36,068 nucleotides of DNA from Bacteroides faecis MAJ27 (GTDB taxonomy: Bacteria; Bacteroidota; Bacteroidia; Bacteroidales; Bacteroidaceae): assembly GCF_900106755.1 (NCBI RefSeq), contig NZ_FNNN01000037.1:1-36068 (forward strand). Direction: 5' to 3'. Under the pieces are notes generated by a model that searched no databases, was not told the DNA's origin, and saw only the letters and a program-made list of their open reading frames with translations. Positions 24,629 to 32,608 of the stretch are shown one piece after another. Position numbers and translations under genes: made by a program. The stretch's first letter is position 1. The number at the start of each line of letters is the position of its first letter.

Positions 24629-24674
24629 ATAATTGGAATTTTAGTGGTTACGGGAATAGTCCCGCTCAAAGGTA
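24629..24674 (-). promoter_or_regulatory. promoter element plus hairpin/CCACTAAAATT leader, copy 2
   Basis: On the minus strand TACCTTTG (24674-24667) is a TAnnTTTG -7 element. A small hairpin CGGGA/TCCCG (24664-24651) follows at the expected transcript start. Then AACCACTAAAATTCCAATTA leads into the ATG. The mRNA would therefore begin with a 5' stem-loop and this motif. Confidence 0.6.
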
Positions 24675-24712
24675 GCGACTAAATATGCTATATTTGGATA
24701 GGTGGAAAGGAG

Positions 24713-24747
24713 TGTCCGTATTTGTCCTGCGCTGTCCCGATTTGTCC
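24713..24747 (-). repeat. 20-bp repeated box, copy A, upstream of the DUF4099-topB operon
   Basis: The minus strand contains TCGGGACAGCGCAGGACAAA (24740-24721), with GGACA repeats at either side (24747-24741 and 24717-24713). The same 20 bases occur at 30291-30310 and 31951-31970. The box lies 40-75 bases upstream of the predicted -7 element, in an activator-like position. Confidence 0.75.
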
Positions 24748-24797
24748 GGGTAGGATAAATTACTGCAATTAATGGTTGCAGAATTGGAAACGGGCAT

Positions 24798-24829
24798 AAA
24801 AAAAGAGAGCGAAGTTAATCACTCTCTTT
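24798..24829 (-). terminator. terminator of the mob-operon end
   Basis: On the minus strand AAAGAGAG (24829-24822) pairs with CTCTCTTT (24809-24802), followed by a run of T (24804-24798). It is 95 bases after the stop of the ATP-binding protein gene. Confidence 0.75.
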
Positions 24830-24840
24830 AGATGAGCCAT

Positions 24841-24960
24841 TTGTGAAACGTTTATGAAGCGTTTGTGATTTTAGCAAACACTTTATAATAAGCTATATAT
24901 AAAAATCAAAGCTAAAAAACAGCTTATTTTTGGAGCGTTTGTGAAGCGTTTGGTAAACCT
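24841..24960 (-). repeat. short direct repeats across the 3' end of the ATP-binding protein gene
   Basis: On the minus strand units like TTCACAAACGC recur: in the last codons (about 24945-24934) and in the downstream stretch (24868-24842, TCACAAACG, TTCATAAACG, TTCACAAATG). An inverted repeat ATAAGCT/AGCTTAT lies between. It suggests a partial duplication of the gene end or a regulator-binding array. Confidence 0.45.
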
Positions 24961-26270
24961 TTGATTGTATAATATGTGTTTTTGCCAGTAACGCCCTGCA
25001 TTTCCAACCACGTTTCCATTTGTTGCAACAAACGGTAAGCGGTGGTTCTATTGGTATTCAATATTCTTTGAACGTCCGAATTGGTAACACTTCCATTTTG
25101 GGCTGCATATTCGATAATAGGTATAAACCTTTCATCTGCCCGCTGCGCCAATAGCTGCGAACGTATATCGGTATAATAGGTAATCATCAGACCGCTTAAC
25201 ATTTCAAGTTTGGGCGGCAACAGCTTGTATGCGCTGACCGCTTCCAAAATACGCTTGTAACCACGTCCCCAGCTTTCAATGTCCCCGCTTCTGAAAAAGG
25301 CGTTGGCGATTAGCGGATTATAGGGAGTGGACGGGTGACTTTCAAAAAGTTTCTCGGTTGTCCAGTTCTCCGGCAACTGCCCGGCGTTCCAAAAAGTGAT
25401 GTGGTCGGGGAACACGCTAATCTGTATCGGTACGGCACTGGCATAATCTTTATGGGCTATGGCATTCATCAGTGACTCCCTGACAGCTTCCACCGGGAAC
25501 TGCGGTGTTTCACGCCGGGAAATACCCTCGTATGAAATGTGATAAATCAGGTATTTGGTCTTTATCAAATCCATAGCCTTATCCACCTGTTCCATTAAAG
25601 AGCCGTGAACCTCGTCCTGAAACTCCAAGTTACCTTTATCGTCCCGGAAGAAACCTATCTTGATATACGCCCCGGTCACAAAGCGTTCCGGGTCAGGGTG
25701 GAACAACAGCAAGGCTGCACGGGTCGGGCATTTGGTTTGGGCATCTATCAGCCGCAAATCGTGCAACAGGTTTTCGGCTGTATCTTTCAACACATTTTCA
25801 TCCACACGTCCGCTTCTCGCCGCTTCCTTGCGGAAACGGTCTAATGCGCTGGTGGAAAGTTCCTCTATGCCTGCCCACTCTACGGGAAATTCATCCCAAT
25901 GCCTGCCAGTACGTTGCAGGATAAAGCGGTTCAATGCCGCACCTTTCAACTCCTGCTTCGTGCTGCCGCTGCGGTAATGGTACTGACCTTTGTAATTGAT
26001 AGGGTTTGAATAAGGCGGCACGTCAATCTCGACATATTTCAGCCCGTTTTCTTCCAGCAGGTTCACGTCCACGATGATGCCCAGCACGTCACGCACTTTG
26101 TTCGGTATGTCTTCCAGCAGTTTGTCGGCATCGGCAACGCCGACTACCTTACCGCTGTCATTCATACCTATATATATCTTGCCGCCTGTGGCGTTGGCAA
26201 AACCGCATATCCATTTCAGATACTCGTCACGCCAGCTTTCTTTCCATTCTATATTTTGGTTTTCATTCAT
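24924..26270 (-). CDS. AlbA_2 (Schlafen)-HATPase transcriptional regulator-like protein
   Basis: The protein has 448 residues. The N-terminal AlbA_2 domain starts with NIEWKESWRDEYLKWICGFA and continues NATGGKIYIGMND (residues 4-40). The GHKL-type ATPase at about 260-370 has AVRESLMNAIAHKDYASAVP, ITFWNAGQLP and SGDIESWGRGYKRILEA. A winged HTH is at the end (NGSVTNSDVQRILNTNRTTA, YRLLQQMETW). Such proteins are annotated as RecG-like or ATP-dependent transcriptional regulators. The gene is last in the mob transcript, 58 bases after the T4CP gene. A regulatory or defence role is open. Confidence 0.85.
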   Translation of the reverse strand: MNENQNIEWKESWRDEYLKWICGFANATGGKIYIGMNDSGKVVGVADADKLLEDIPNKVRDVLGIIVDVNLLEENGLKYVEIDVPPYSNPINYKGQYHYRSGSTKQELKGAALNRFILQRTGRHWDEFPVEWAGIEELSTSALDRFRKEAARSGRVDENVLKDTAENLLHDLRLIDAQTKCPTRAALLLFHPDPERFVTGAYIKIGFFRDDKGNLEFQDEVHGSLMEQVDKAMDLIKTKYLIYHISYEGISRRETPQFPVEAVRESLMNAIAHKDYASAVPIQISVFPDHITFWNAGQLPENWTTEKLFESHPSTPYNPLIANAFFRSGDIESWGRGYKRILEAVSAYKLLPPKLEMLSGLMITYYTDIRSQLLAQRADERFIPIIEYAAQNGSVTNSDVQRILNTNRTTAYRLLQQMETWLEMQGVTGKNTYYTIKGLPNASQTLQK

Positions 26271-26328
26271 AATTATTTCGTTGTCTGCAAAATTAGTAAA
26301 AATCCTATGTATCAGGAAAGAATATTGG

Positions 26329-28338
26329 TTATTCTTCCTCTTTTATCAGGTGGCATAGCTCCGGGTCGTTCTTGATACGGGTTATCTCGTCCTCAACTAT
26401 CTGCCGGACTTCCTGCCGGATGCGGTCGTAGTTGGCTTGTATCTCTTCCTGCATCCGGTCGTTTCCGTCCTTATCCGTAAAGTCAATTATTTGCGGAAGT
26501 TTCACGTAGCGGGCGGTTTCCCGCTTCACCTTTTCATTGTCCACCACGATTTCACAGTGGAAAATCTTCTGCTCTATCCGTTCATCGAAGTTGTCCGCTA
26601 CCGCACCCACGAACATGCCTTGCGTGAGGTTGGATATTTTGCTGGCGGGTATCAGGCTGTCCATTTGGGTGCTTATTGAGGTGGATTTCTCCCGCTGGTT
26701 TATCGTCATGCTCTGCCGTTTCTGCAACACCTTTCCGAAACGCTCCGATAGGATTTTTGCCGTTTCGCCGACTACCTGACCGCTAAACACGTTACCCACA
26801 GTATTTTGTATCACCCGGCTTTCCTTGTCCCCGTAGTCACGGGTTAGCTGGCTGTAATCCTGAAAGCCCAGCAGAACCGCTACCTTGTTGCTTCGGGCGG
26901 TTGCAATCAGATTGTCAAGCCCACGAAAATATATGGTCGGTAGTTCATCTATTATCACCGAACTTTTAAGCTGCCCTTTCTTGTTTATCAGCTTCACGAT
27001 ACGGGAATTATACAGCCCCAGTGCCGCCGAATAGATGTTCTGACGGTCGGGATTGTTGCCGACAACCAGTATTTTAGGCTCTGCTGGGTTATTGATGTCC
27101 AGTGAAAAATCATCACCTGTCATTACCCAGTAAAGTGCCGGGCTTATCATGCGGGAAAGCGGGATTTTCGCACTGGCTATCTGCCCCTGCAACTGCTCTT
27201 GGGCATCAGATTCCCAAGCATCTACGAACGGGGAAAGGTAGTTTTCCAGTTCGGGATAGCTGCGTAAAATCGTGAAAACATCAGCATATTTCTTGTTCAG
27301 CAGTTCTATGGCATGGGGAAACGTGCAATACTTACCGCCCTGATAGATACGGAGATACCAAATTATACTTGCAAGCAGGATAATCGGGCTTTCCACGAAA
27401 AAGTCACCCTGCTTGCTTATCCAACTGCGATTAAGGTTAAGCATAATCGTGTAGCTGGCTTCATAGGCATCCGCAATGTCCGACATGAAGTTGGCGTTTA
27501 TCGGGTTGCATCGGTGGCTCTTACGGGGGTCGTCAAAATTGATAACGTAAAATTTTGGCTTTACCTTGTAGTCGTTCAAGTGGTTAAGTAAATGATTGTA
27601 AGCGATTTCTGAAAGGTCGGGAAACTTATAATCATACAGATAGAGTGCAAAACCTTTCTCTATCTGCTGTTTTATGTAGTTGTTTACCACGGCGTATGAC
27701 TTACCGCTGCCCGGCGTTCCCAGTACAAGACTGGCACGGAACGGGTTTACCACGTTCACCCAACCGTTATTCCATTTCTTGTTATAATAGAACCGGGTCG
27801 GCAGGTTTACGGAATACTCGTTCTCGATAAGCCTTGTTTCCTGCTGAAAACTTTCGTTCTCCATGTTAAAGACATCTTCCATAAGGTTGTTCTTCAAAAG
27901 CCGGGACATCCATGTGCCCGCCATGAGCATACAGATATAGCCCACCGACAGCGTGGCGATATACAACACCGTACCTGCCGTGTGTGGCAGGGGAAGTTCC
28001 AGCAGCCACCAGTTCAGGAAGAACAGCACCATACCCACTGTAAGGCTGCAATGTATCTTCGTCCACGTTATCTTTTCCTCTTTCACGCCCTTAGTGCCGA
28101 TACACGACAGGGCGAGGAACATCACGGAGAAAAGTTTCGTCCACAAGATAGAGGAGAACAGCCCGGTGGTACGCTGGAATTTCCACAGTATCTTGTCTAT
28201 CACCTCAAAAGTTACTCCCCACTCTTTCAGGGTGGAGTAACAGAACCAGTACACGTTTATTCCCACGAATAGAATACTGACAGCCCGCATAAAGTCCATG
28301 ACCCTTGCAAGCCCTCTTAAATCATCTTCTTGTTGCAT
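26329..28338 (-). CDS. mobC: TraG/VirD4-like type IV coupling protein (MobC)
   Basis: The protein has 669 residues. The N-terminus carries the YWFCY motif (NVYWFCYSTLKEWG, 29-42) and four membrane segments up to about residue 145. Walker A is GTPGSGKSYA (207-216). Walker B is SVIIDELPTIYFRGLDNLIA (about 455-475), followed by the sensor-like VLLGFQDYSQLTRDYGD. It passes the relaxase-DNA complex to the mating channel. The gene starts 18 bases after mobB and belongs to the same transcript. In CTnDOT the coupling protein is called MobC. Confidence 0.92.
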   Translation of the reverse strand: MQQEDDLRGLARVMDFMRAVSILFVGINVYWFCYSTLKEWGVTFEVIDKILWKFQRTTGLFSSILWTKLFSVMFLALSCIGTKGVKEEKITWTKIHCSLTVGMVLFFLNWWLLELPLPHTAGTVLYIATLSVGYICMLMAGTWMSRLLKNNLMEDVFNMENESFQQETRLIENEYSVNLPTRFYYNKKWNNGWVNVVNPFRASLVLGTPGSGKSYAVVNNYIKQQIEKGFALYLYDYKFPDLSEIAYNHLLNHLNDYKVKPKFYVINFDDPRKSHRCNPINANFMSDIADAYEASYTIMLNLNRSWISKQGDFFVESPIILLASIIWYLRIYQGGKYCTFPHAIELLNKKYADVFTILRSYPELENYLSPFVDAWESDAQEQLQGQIASAKIPLSRMISPALYWVMTGDDFSLDINNPAEPKILVVGNNPDRQNIYSAALGLYNSRIVKLINKKGQLKSSVIIDELPTIYFRGLDNLIATARSNKVAVLLGFQDYSQLTRDYGDKESRVIQNTVGNVFSGQVVGETAKILSERFGKVLQKRQSMTINQREKSTSISTQMDSLIPASKISNLTQGMFVGAVADNFDERIEQKIFHCEIVVDNEKVKRETARYVKLPQIIDFTDKDGNDRMQEEIQANYDRIRQEVRQIVEDEITRIKNDPELCHLIKEEE

Positions 28339-28356
28339 GATTGTTATGTTTTTTGG

Positions 28357-29604
28357 TTATTCGATGCGCCTTGTGCGCTTCTTTTTCTTCTTCTTTCTCT
28401 TTTGGGCGGTGTCCTGCGGCTCGTCACCAGCGGATGAACCACCACCCAGTAAACCGCTGAAAGCACCCAGCACGGATGCTATACCTGAAACGATGTCTGC
28501 TTTCGGCATGAAGTCCGACTGTTCCTGATGTGGGGATTGTTCCTGCCGTATATCCGTTTTTCTTTCATCGGAATGCAGGTCGTTGAACACATTCGCCGAA
28601 TACTCCTTGCCCAACCGTGAACCGTTCAGCACCACCCGGCTGTCGTGGTCGATGAACGTAACGCCATAGATGCGCCCGCTGTCGTTCTGACGAAATACCA
28701 CGTCAATGCCCTGCTTCTTTAGTTCCCGCTCCAGTTCCTTGCGGCTGCGGGTATTCCTCACGGCATCGGCTACAATCTTCCGGGTGCGCTCTTTCAGTTT
28801 CCCATTCTTGATTGCTTCGCCCGATTTCTCCATTCTGCGTTGCACCGCTTCATAGCCCACCGACTTACCGATGCGGGATGCCTTTACCGGGTTGCCCACC
28901 TTTTCGCCCTTGTCATTGGTAGCGGAATAGACAATGCCCTGATAGGGTTTGCCGTTTACCTCGCCTTTGACTTCCTCGGCACATATATTATAGGTGGCAA
29001 GCAAAGCCTTGTACTCCCCGAACGACTGGAAACGGTAGCCGTAGCAAGCCGCTTTCACGGTATTGCCGATTTGGTGCTTCACGTCCCCGGCGGTGTAGTC
29101 CACCTTTTTAAGTTCCGGGCGTTCCGTCCTTGCTTTCTTCTCTGCCGGGTGCAGGTTATATTTCTGCTCCAATTCACGGGTGATTTGCTTGCTGCGCCGA
29201 TGCTCGAACCTGTCATTCAGCGGTCTGCCGTTCTCGTCCACCCGCAACCCTACGATGTGGATATGGTGGCGGTCGATGTCGGTATGCTTGTACACCAAAT
29301 AAGGCTGGTCGCCATAGCCCAATTTCCGCATATACTCCCGTGCGATGTCAGAAAGTTGGCTGTCCGAAAGCACGTCTTCCGGGTGTGGATTTATGGAAAT
29401 ATGAAGTATCGGCTTCTTGGTGGATAGCTGGACGGGCATCTGCATTTCAAAGCTGCGCATACACTCGCCGATAGAGAAATTCCCGTCCTCGCTTAACAGC
29501 ATCCGGTTGGAGAAAAGCACCTTTGCTTCCTCGCTGTCCACTTTGTTTTGGTTGTATGCCAGTGCGCCGAACATATTGCCGCCCGTGCTTATTTGGGCAA
29601 CCAT
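28357..29604 (-). CDS. mobB: MobB relaxase (mobilization nuclease)
   Basis: The protein has 415 residues from MVAQISTGGNMFGALAYNQN, the conserved start of the family; an in-frame ATG four codons earlier (29616) is also possible. The relaxase histidine cluster is HTDIDRHHIHIVGL. ISINPHPEDVLSDSQLSDIA, which precedes it, is typical for the domain. A Tyr near the N-terminus (ALAYNQNK) is the probable nicking residue. The C-terminus is Lys/Arg-rich (RKKKKKKRTRRIE). It overlaps mobA by 16 bases. The function is cleavage and covalent attachment at oriT, which is probably in 30012-30300. Confidence 0.92.
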   Translation of the reverse strand: MVAQISTGGNMFGALAYNQNKVDSEEAKVLFSNRMLLSEDGNFSIGECMRSFEMQMPVQLSTKKPILHISINPHPEDVLSDSQLSDIAREYMRKLGYGDQPYLVYKHTDIDRHHIHIVGLRVDENGRPLNDRFEHRRSKQITRELEQKYNLHPAEKKARTERPELKKVDYTAGDVKHQIGNTVKAACYGYRFQSFGEYKALLATYNICAEEVKGEVNGKPYQGIVYSATNDKGEKVGNPVKASRIGKSVGYEAVQRRMEKSGEAIKNGKLKERTRKIVADAVRNTRSRKELERELKKQGIDVVFRQNDSGRIYGVTFIDHDSRVVLNGSRLGKEYSANVFNDLHSDERKTDIRQEQSPHQEQSDFMPKADIVSGIASVLGAFSGLLGGGSSAGDEPQDTAQKRKKKKKKRTRRIE

Positions 29605-30011
29605 AGTTCCTTGCACTCGTTTGTCAGGTCGATAACCTGACGGTTCAACATAGCCAGTTCAGTGGTCGCTTTCTCCAATTTATAGAGAAAAGCCAGTGCT
29701 TTTTTCTCCGAAAAGTTGCCGTGCAACGCCTTTACAACTTGGTTGTAATTGACCGCTACCGCCCGGAACTGGGCGTAAAATTCGGTCAGCCGGGCGCAAT
29801 ATTCTACTGCCGACTTGTCCACTTTCACCACCCGGAACGGCTCGCCGAACAGCCGGGCGGCGATGAAACGGGACTTGCTCGTAACGCCCGACTGCTCCCA
29901 CTGCGAGAGAAAGCGGGCGTTCTCCCGGTCGTTCAGGTAAAGGACATGGCGGTGCTTCGCCGGGTCTGCGAGGGCGGGGCGACCGCCCTTGTTGGGTTTT
30001 CTTGTTTCCAT
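29589..30011 (-). CDS. mobA: MobA relaxosome accessory protein
   Basis: The protein has 140 residues. It begins with KPNKGGRPALADPAKHRHVL, a ribbon-helix-helix-like DNA-binding part. Helices follow with TSKSRFIAARLFGEPFRVVK and AVAVNYNQVVKALHGNFSEK, the mobilization-accessory (MobC-family domain) signature N-Q-x-x-K. It helps the relaxase recognise oriT. The gene is the first of the minus-strand mob transcript. Confidence 0.9.
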   Translation of the reverse strand: METRKPNKGGRPALADPAKHRHVLYLNDRENARFLSQWEQSGVTSKSRFIAARLFGEPFRVVKVDKSAVEYCARLTEFYAQFRAVAVNYNQVVKALHGNFSEKKALAFLYKLEKATTELAMLNRQVIDLTNECKELWLPK

Positions 30012-30140
30012 ACTTCTTTGGATTAAAAAATTACGACTTCGGAGTGATTTTTACCCCCGCAAGGGGCAAGGCGTTTTCAGGCACGGAAAACGGTTTTGTA
30101 TGCTACAAAACACACCTTGCTATTTTCTGACGAAAATCGA

Positions 30141-30210
30141 AATCCGTCACGGACGGATTGGGGTTAGCGTGAAACGGTAAGCCCTGCCATTAACCAGCCC
30201 TGTTTTACCC
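30141..30210. promoter_or_regulatory. candidate oriT region
   Basis: AATCCGTC (30141-30148) pairs with GACGGATT (30152-30159) around a 3-base loop, 130 bases upstream of mobA. AGCCCTG occurs twice (30180-30186 and 30196-30202) beside it. A hairpin followed by a short direct repeat directly in front of relaxosome genes is the usual form of an oriT. The nic site itself cannot be named from sequence alone. Confidence 0.4.
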
Positions 30211-30283
30211 CTCTGCCCCCAGCGGTTCGTTACTCCGCTGCAAAGTAACGGTGATTTATAATGCTGTAAAATAGGTGGTTGGT

Positions 30284-30320
30284 GGACAAATCGGGACAGC
30301 GCAGGACAAAACGGGACAAG
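30284..30320 (+). repeat. 20-bp repeated box, copy B, in the mob/tra control region
   Basis: GGACAAA is followed by TCGGGACAGCGCAGGACAAA (30291-30310) and ACGGGACAAG. It is identical over 20 bases with copies at 24721-24740 (reverse) and 31951-31970. It lies between the divergent mob and tra transcripts, about 240 bases before the traA start. Confidence 0.75.
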
Positions 30321-30360
30321 GTTTTCAGGGGACGTTTTTTCTCCCTTTTTTTGCATCGGA

Positions 30361-30534
30361 TTTCAAGATTGAAAGCAAGATTGAAAGAAATATTCCAATC
30401 AGGAAAGAATGATTGAAAGCATGATTGCAGGATTTCAATATTCCAAGAAAGAATGAAAGCTGGAAAACAAGATTGAAATAAAACAGTCTTTCAATATTTC
30501 AAGATTGCAATATGGAAAGAATGATTGAAAGCAA
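30361..30534 (+). repeat. GATTGAAAG iterons upstream of the ParA-like gene
   Basis: About eight copies of GATTGAAAG or close variants (GATTGAAAT, GATTGCAG, GATTGCAA, and TTTCAATAT in inverse orientation) fill these 174 bases at irregular 12-40 base spacing. The array ends 27 bases before the start of the ParA-like gene. It is a candidate centromere (parS-like) or replication/regulatory iteron array. Confidence 0.7.
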
Positions 30535-30560
30535 TAAATAAATCTATCTATCAACCAATA

Positions 30561-31343
30561 ATGAACGAAAGCAATATGGAAAACGAGAAAACACCCCTTT
30601 ATGTCGCCTTTTCCACCCAAAAGGGCGGGGTCGGCAAAACCACCTTTACCGTACTGGCGGCGAGTTACCTCTATTACCTCAAAGGCTACGATGTGGCGGT
30701 GGTCGATTGTGACTACCCACAACACTCCATTGCCGGGATGCGAAAGCGGGATGCCGAGCAGGTCGGGGCGGATGAAGATTACAAGCGAATGGCGTATGAA
30801 CAGTTCACCCGGCTGGGGAAGAAAGCCTACCCGGTATTGTGCAGTTCACCTGAAAAGGCGATTGCAACGGCTGACGAACATATAGCCGCCGGACACGTGC
30901 CGGATATAGTGTTTTTCGACCTGCCCGGCACGGTGAACAGCGAGGGCGTGATAAACTCCCTTGCGGGCATGGACTACATTTTCACCCCCATTTCCGCCGA
31001 CAAGGTGGTGCTGGAAAGCAGCCTGTCGTTCGCAATGGCTATCCAAAAGCTATTAGTGAAGAATGAAGCCTGCCGACTTGCCGGGCTGTACCTCTTTTGG
31101 AACATGGTGGACGGTAGGGAGAAAACAGACCTTTACACCGCCTACGACAAGACCATTAAGGAACTGAAACTGCCGCTGATGAAAACCTTTATCCCCGATA
31201 CCAAACGCTACAAAAAGGAACTGGTAGCAGATAAAAAGGCGGTGTTCCGCTCCACGCTCTTTCCCGCCAGCCGCCCGCTGGTAAGGGGAAGCAACTTGGA
31301 AGAACTGATAACGGAAATAGTGTATTACATCAAATTACAGTGA
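30561..31343 (+). CDS. traA: ParA-family ATPase, TraA of the transfer operon
   Basis: The protein has 260 residues from the ATG at 30561 (30576 is an alternative; neither has a strong ribosome site). The deviant Walker A motif STQKGGVGKTTF is at about 18-29, followed by YDVAVVDCDYPQHSIAGMRK and VFFDLPGTVNSEGVINSLAG. In CTnDOT-type elements TraA starts the tra operon. No ParB gene follows; the next gene encodes a DUF3408 protein that may act as DNA-binding partner. The iteron array directly upstream would be its binding region. Confidence 0.88.
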   Translation: MNESNMENEKTPLYVAFSTQKGGVGKTTFTVLAASYLYYLKGYDVAVVDCDYPQHSIAGMRKRDAEQVGADEDYKRMAYEQFTRLGKKAYPVLCSSPEKAIATADEHIAAGHVPDIVFFDLPGTVNSEGVINSLAGMDYIFTPISADKVVLESSLSFAMAIQKLLVKNEACRLAGLYLFWNMVDGREKTDLYTAYDKTIKELKLPLMKTFIPDTKRYKKELVADKKAVFRSTLFPASRPLVRGSNLEELITEIVYYIKLQ

Positions 31344-31344
31344 T

Positions 31345-31773
31345 ATGGCAAAGCAAAGCGGCGGTATGCCGAAGATAGACGAGGATTTCATGAAAGAACT
31401 TATCTCGCAGGGCGTGCCTGCCAAGCGGGAGAACCAGCCGGATGATGCACCGCAGCCCGGCGGCGAAACGGAAACCGCCCATGAGGGACGGCAGACTGAA
31501 ACGGTACGGGTGGAGAAACCGACAAACCGCAAGCGCAAGGGCGGCACGGACGACTACCGGGAAACCTACTTTCAGAAAGTGGAACTGGCAGACCGACAGC
31601 CCTTGTACGTGAGCCGAACCACCCACGAGAAGCTGATGCGTATCGTGACGGTGATAGGCGGGCGCAAGGTGACGGTAAGCAGCTACGTGGAGAACATTCT
31701 ACTGCGCCACTTCGAGCAGTACCAAGACGAGATAAACACCCTGTACGAAAGCCACTTCCAAAAGCCTGTCTGA
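31345..31773 (+). CDS. DUF3408 transfer protein
   Basis: The protein has 142 residues. The first 60 are charged and disordered (KQSGGMPKIDEDFMKELISQ). The C-terminal DUF3408 part is YVSRTTHEKLMRIVTVIGGR, then KVTVSSYVENILLRHFEQYQ. The pattern resembles a ribbon-helix-helix DNA-binding fold. It begins one base after the stop of the ParA-like gene. In CTnDOT-like operons such genes follow traA. The suggested role is the DNA-binding partner of the ParA-like ATPase, which is inference. Confidence 0.83.
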   Translation: MAKQSGGMPKIDEDFMKELISQGVPAKRENQPDDAPQPGGETETAHEGRQTETVRVEKPTNRKRKGGTDDYRETYFQKVELADRQPLYVSRTTHEKLMRIVTVIGGRKVTVSSYVENILLRHFEQYQDEINTLYESHFQKPV

Positions 31774-31775
31774 TT

Positions 31776-32438
31776 ATGGTAATCTATTGCATACTTACCG
31801 GGCTGGCGGTGTACTATATCGCCCTGTGGCTGTGGTATCGCTACACGGACAGCCGGACATCAACGAGCAAAGCGGATGATGTGTCACTTCCACAAAATAA
31901 GGTTTCAAGTTACACGCTGGTAGGTGAAAGCCGATACAAGAGTGGACTAATCGGGACAGCGCAGGACAAATCGGGACACCTCCCGCAAACTGCTGGAAAT
32001 GATACTATTTTTGCGCCGCAAGCTGGCGAACAGTCGGAAGAAAACATTTCGGAAGCAACACCCGAAGCGGAAGAAACGCCCGGTTACGAGAATGACGAAC
32101 CCGACTACGAGGACGAGGAAATAGCCGGGTACATGGACGGTGACGATGATACCGGGCGGGCTACGGGCGTGAGCTTTGACGAACTGGGCGAAGCGGTACG
32201 CACGGCGAACGCCGATAACCCCACCGAAGCGGAACAGCGGCAAGCCGCCGGGACACTGGCAAGTATTGAGGGGACGAACCTCTACGATGCGGTGGTGGAG
32301 AACATCAACGGCGGGCTGGCAAAGGTAGCGGAACTGCTGGGGCGCAACGAAGCGGAACTGGCTACGGCTGCTGTCCCTGCCGGAACTGGCAATACAAGCA
32401 AGGAACACGAAGCGTTCGACATGAACGACTTCCTTTAA
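31776..32438 (+). CDS. TraD-like conjugal transfer protein
   Basis: The protein has 220 residues. One N-terminal membrane helix (residues 1-21, VIYCILTGLAVYYIALWLWY) is followed by a long acidic linker (EATPEAEETPGYENDEPDYE, then DEEIAGYMDGDDD) and a conserved C-terminal part (GVSFDELGEAVRTAN, AGTLASIEGTNLYDAVVENI). It follows the DUF3408 gene by 2 bases. The gene contains a copy of the 20-base box within codons for the linker. The TraD name is by operon position and general likeness. Confidence 0.72.
   Translation: MVIYCILTGLAVYYIALWLWYRYTDSRTSTSKADDVSLPQNKVSSYTLVGESRYKSGLIGTAQDKSGHLPQTAGNDTIFAPQAGEQSEENISEATPEAEETPGYENDEPDYEDEEIAGYMDGDDDTGRATGVSFDELGEAVRTANADNPTEAEQRQAAGTLASIEGTNLYDAVVENINGGLAKVAELLGRNEAELATAAVPAGTGNTSKEHEAFDMNDFL
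31951..31979 (+). repeat. 20-bp repeated box, copy C, inside the TraD-like gene
   Basis: TCGGGACAGCGCAGGACAAA (31951-31970) continues with TCGGGACAC. It is identical to the intergenic copies A and B although it is translated (residues about 58-68). Conservation at DNA level inside a variable linker suggests a binding site tolerated in the coding sequence. Confidence 0.75.
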
Positions 32439-32510
32439 TATAATAATGTATAAGACTGACAACATGAAACAGCGTGATTACGGTTGATTGGCAACCCTAA
32501 AACCAACAGA

Positions 32511-32547
32511 CGGCATCCGTGCCGCAGCCACTAAAATTTCAAGTTAT
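32511..32547 (+). promoter_or_regulatory. hairpin + CCACTAAAATTTCAA leader motif, copy 3, upstream of traE
   Basis: CGGCA (32511-32515) pairs with TGCCG (32520-32524), followed by AGCCACTAAAATTTCAAGTT. A second hairpin GCCGGGTG/CACCCG follows (about 32554-32580) before the ATG at 32609. The 170-base gap between the TraD-like gene and traE is otherwise empty, so this is a leader that may set expression of the channel genes separately from traA. Confidence 0.6.
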
Positions 32548-32608
32548 TCATCAGCCGGGTGACAGCGGACTATCCACCCGCTACCCCGGCATTAAAATCC
32601 AATTCGCA

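Noticed and set aside
23724..24632. 302-codon frame antisense to the DUF4099/DUF3945 gene
   Set aside because: It mirrors a GC-rich coding frame; composition (Val/Phe/Leu/His) is that of an antisense shadow.
30361..30534. CRISPR array
   Set aside because: Repeats are only about 9 bases, degenerate, in both orientations and irregularly spaced; no cas genes.
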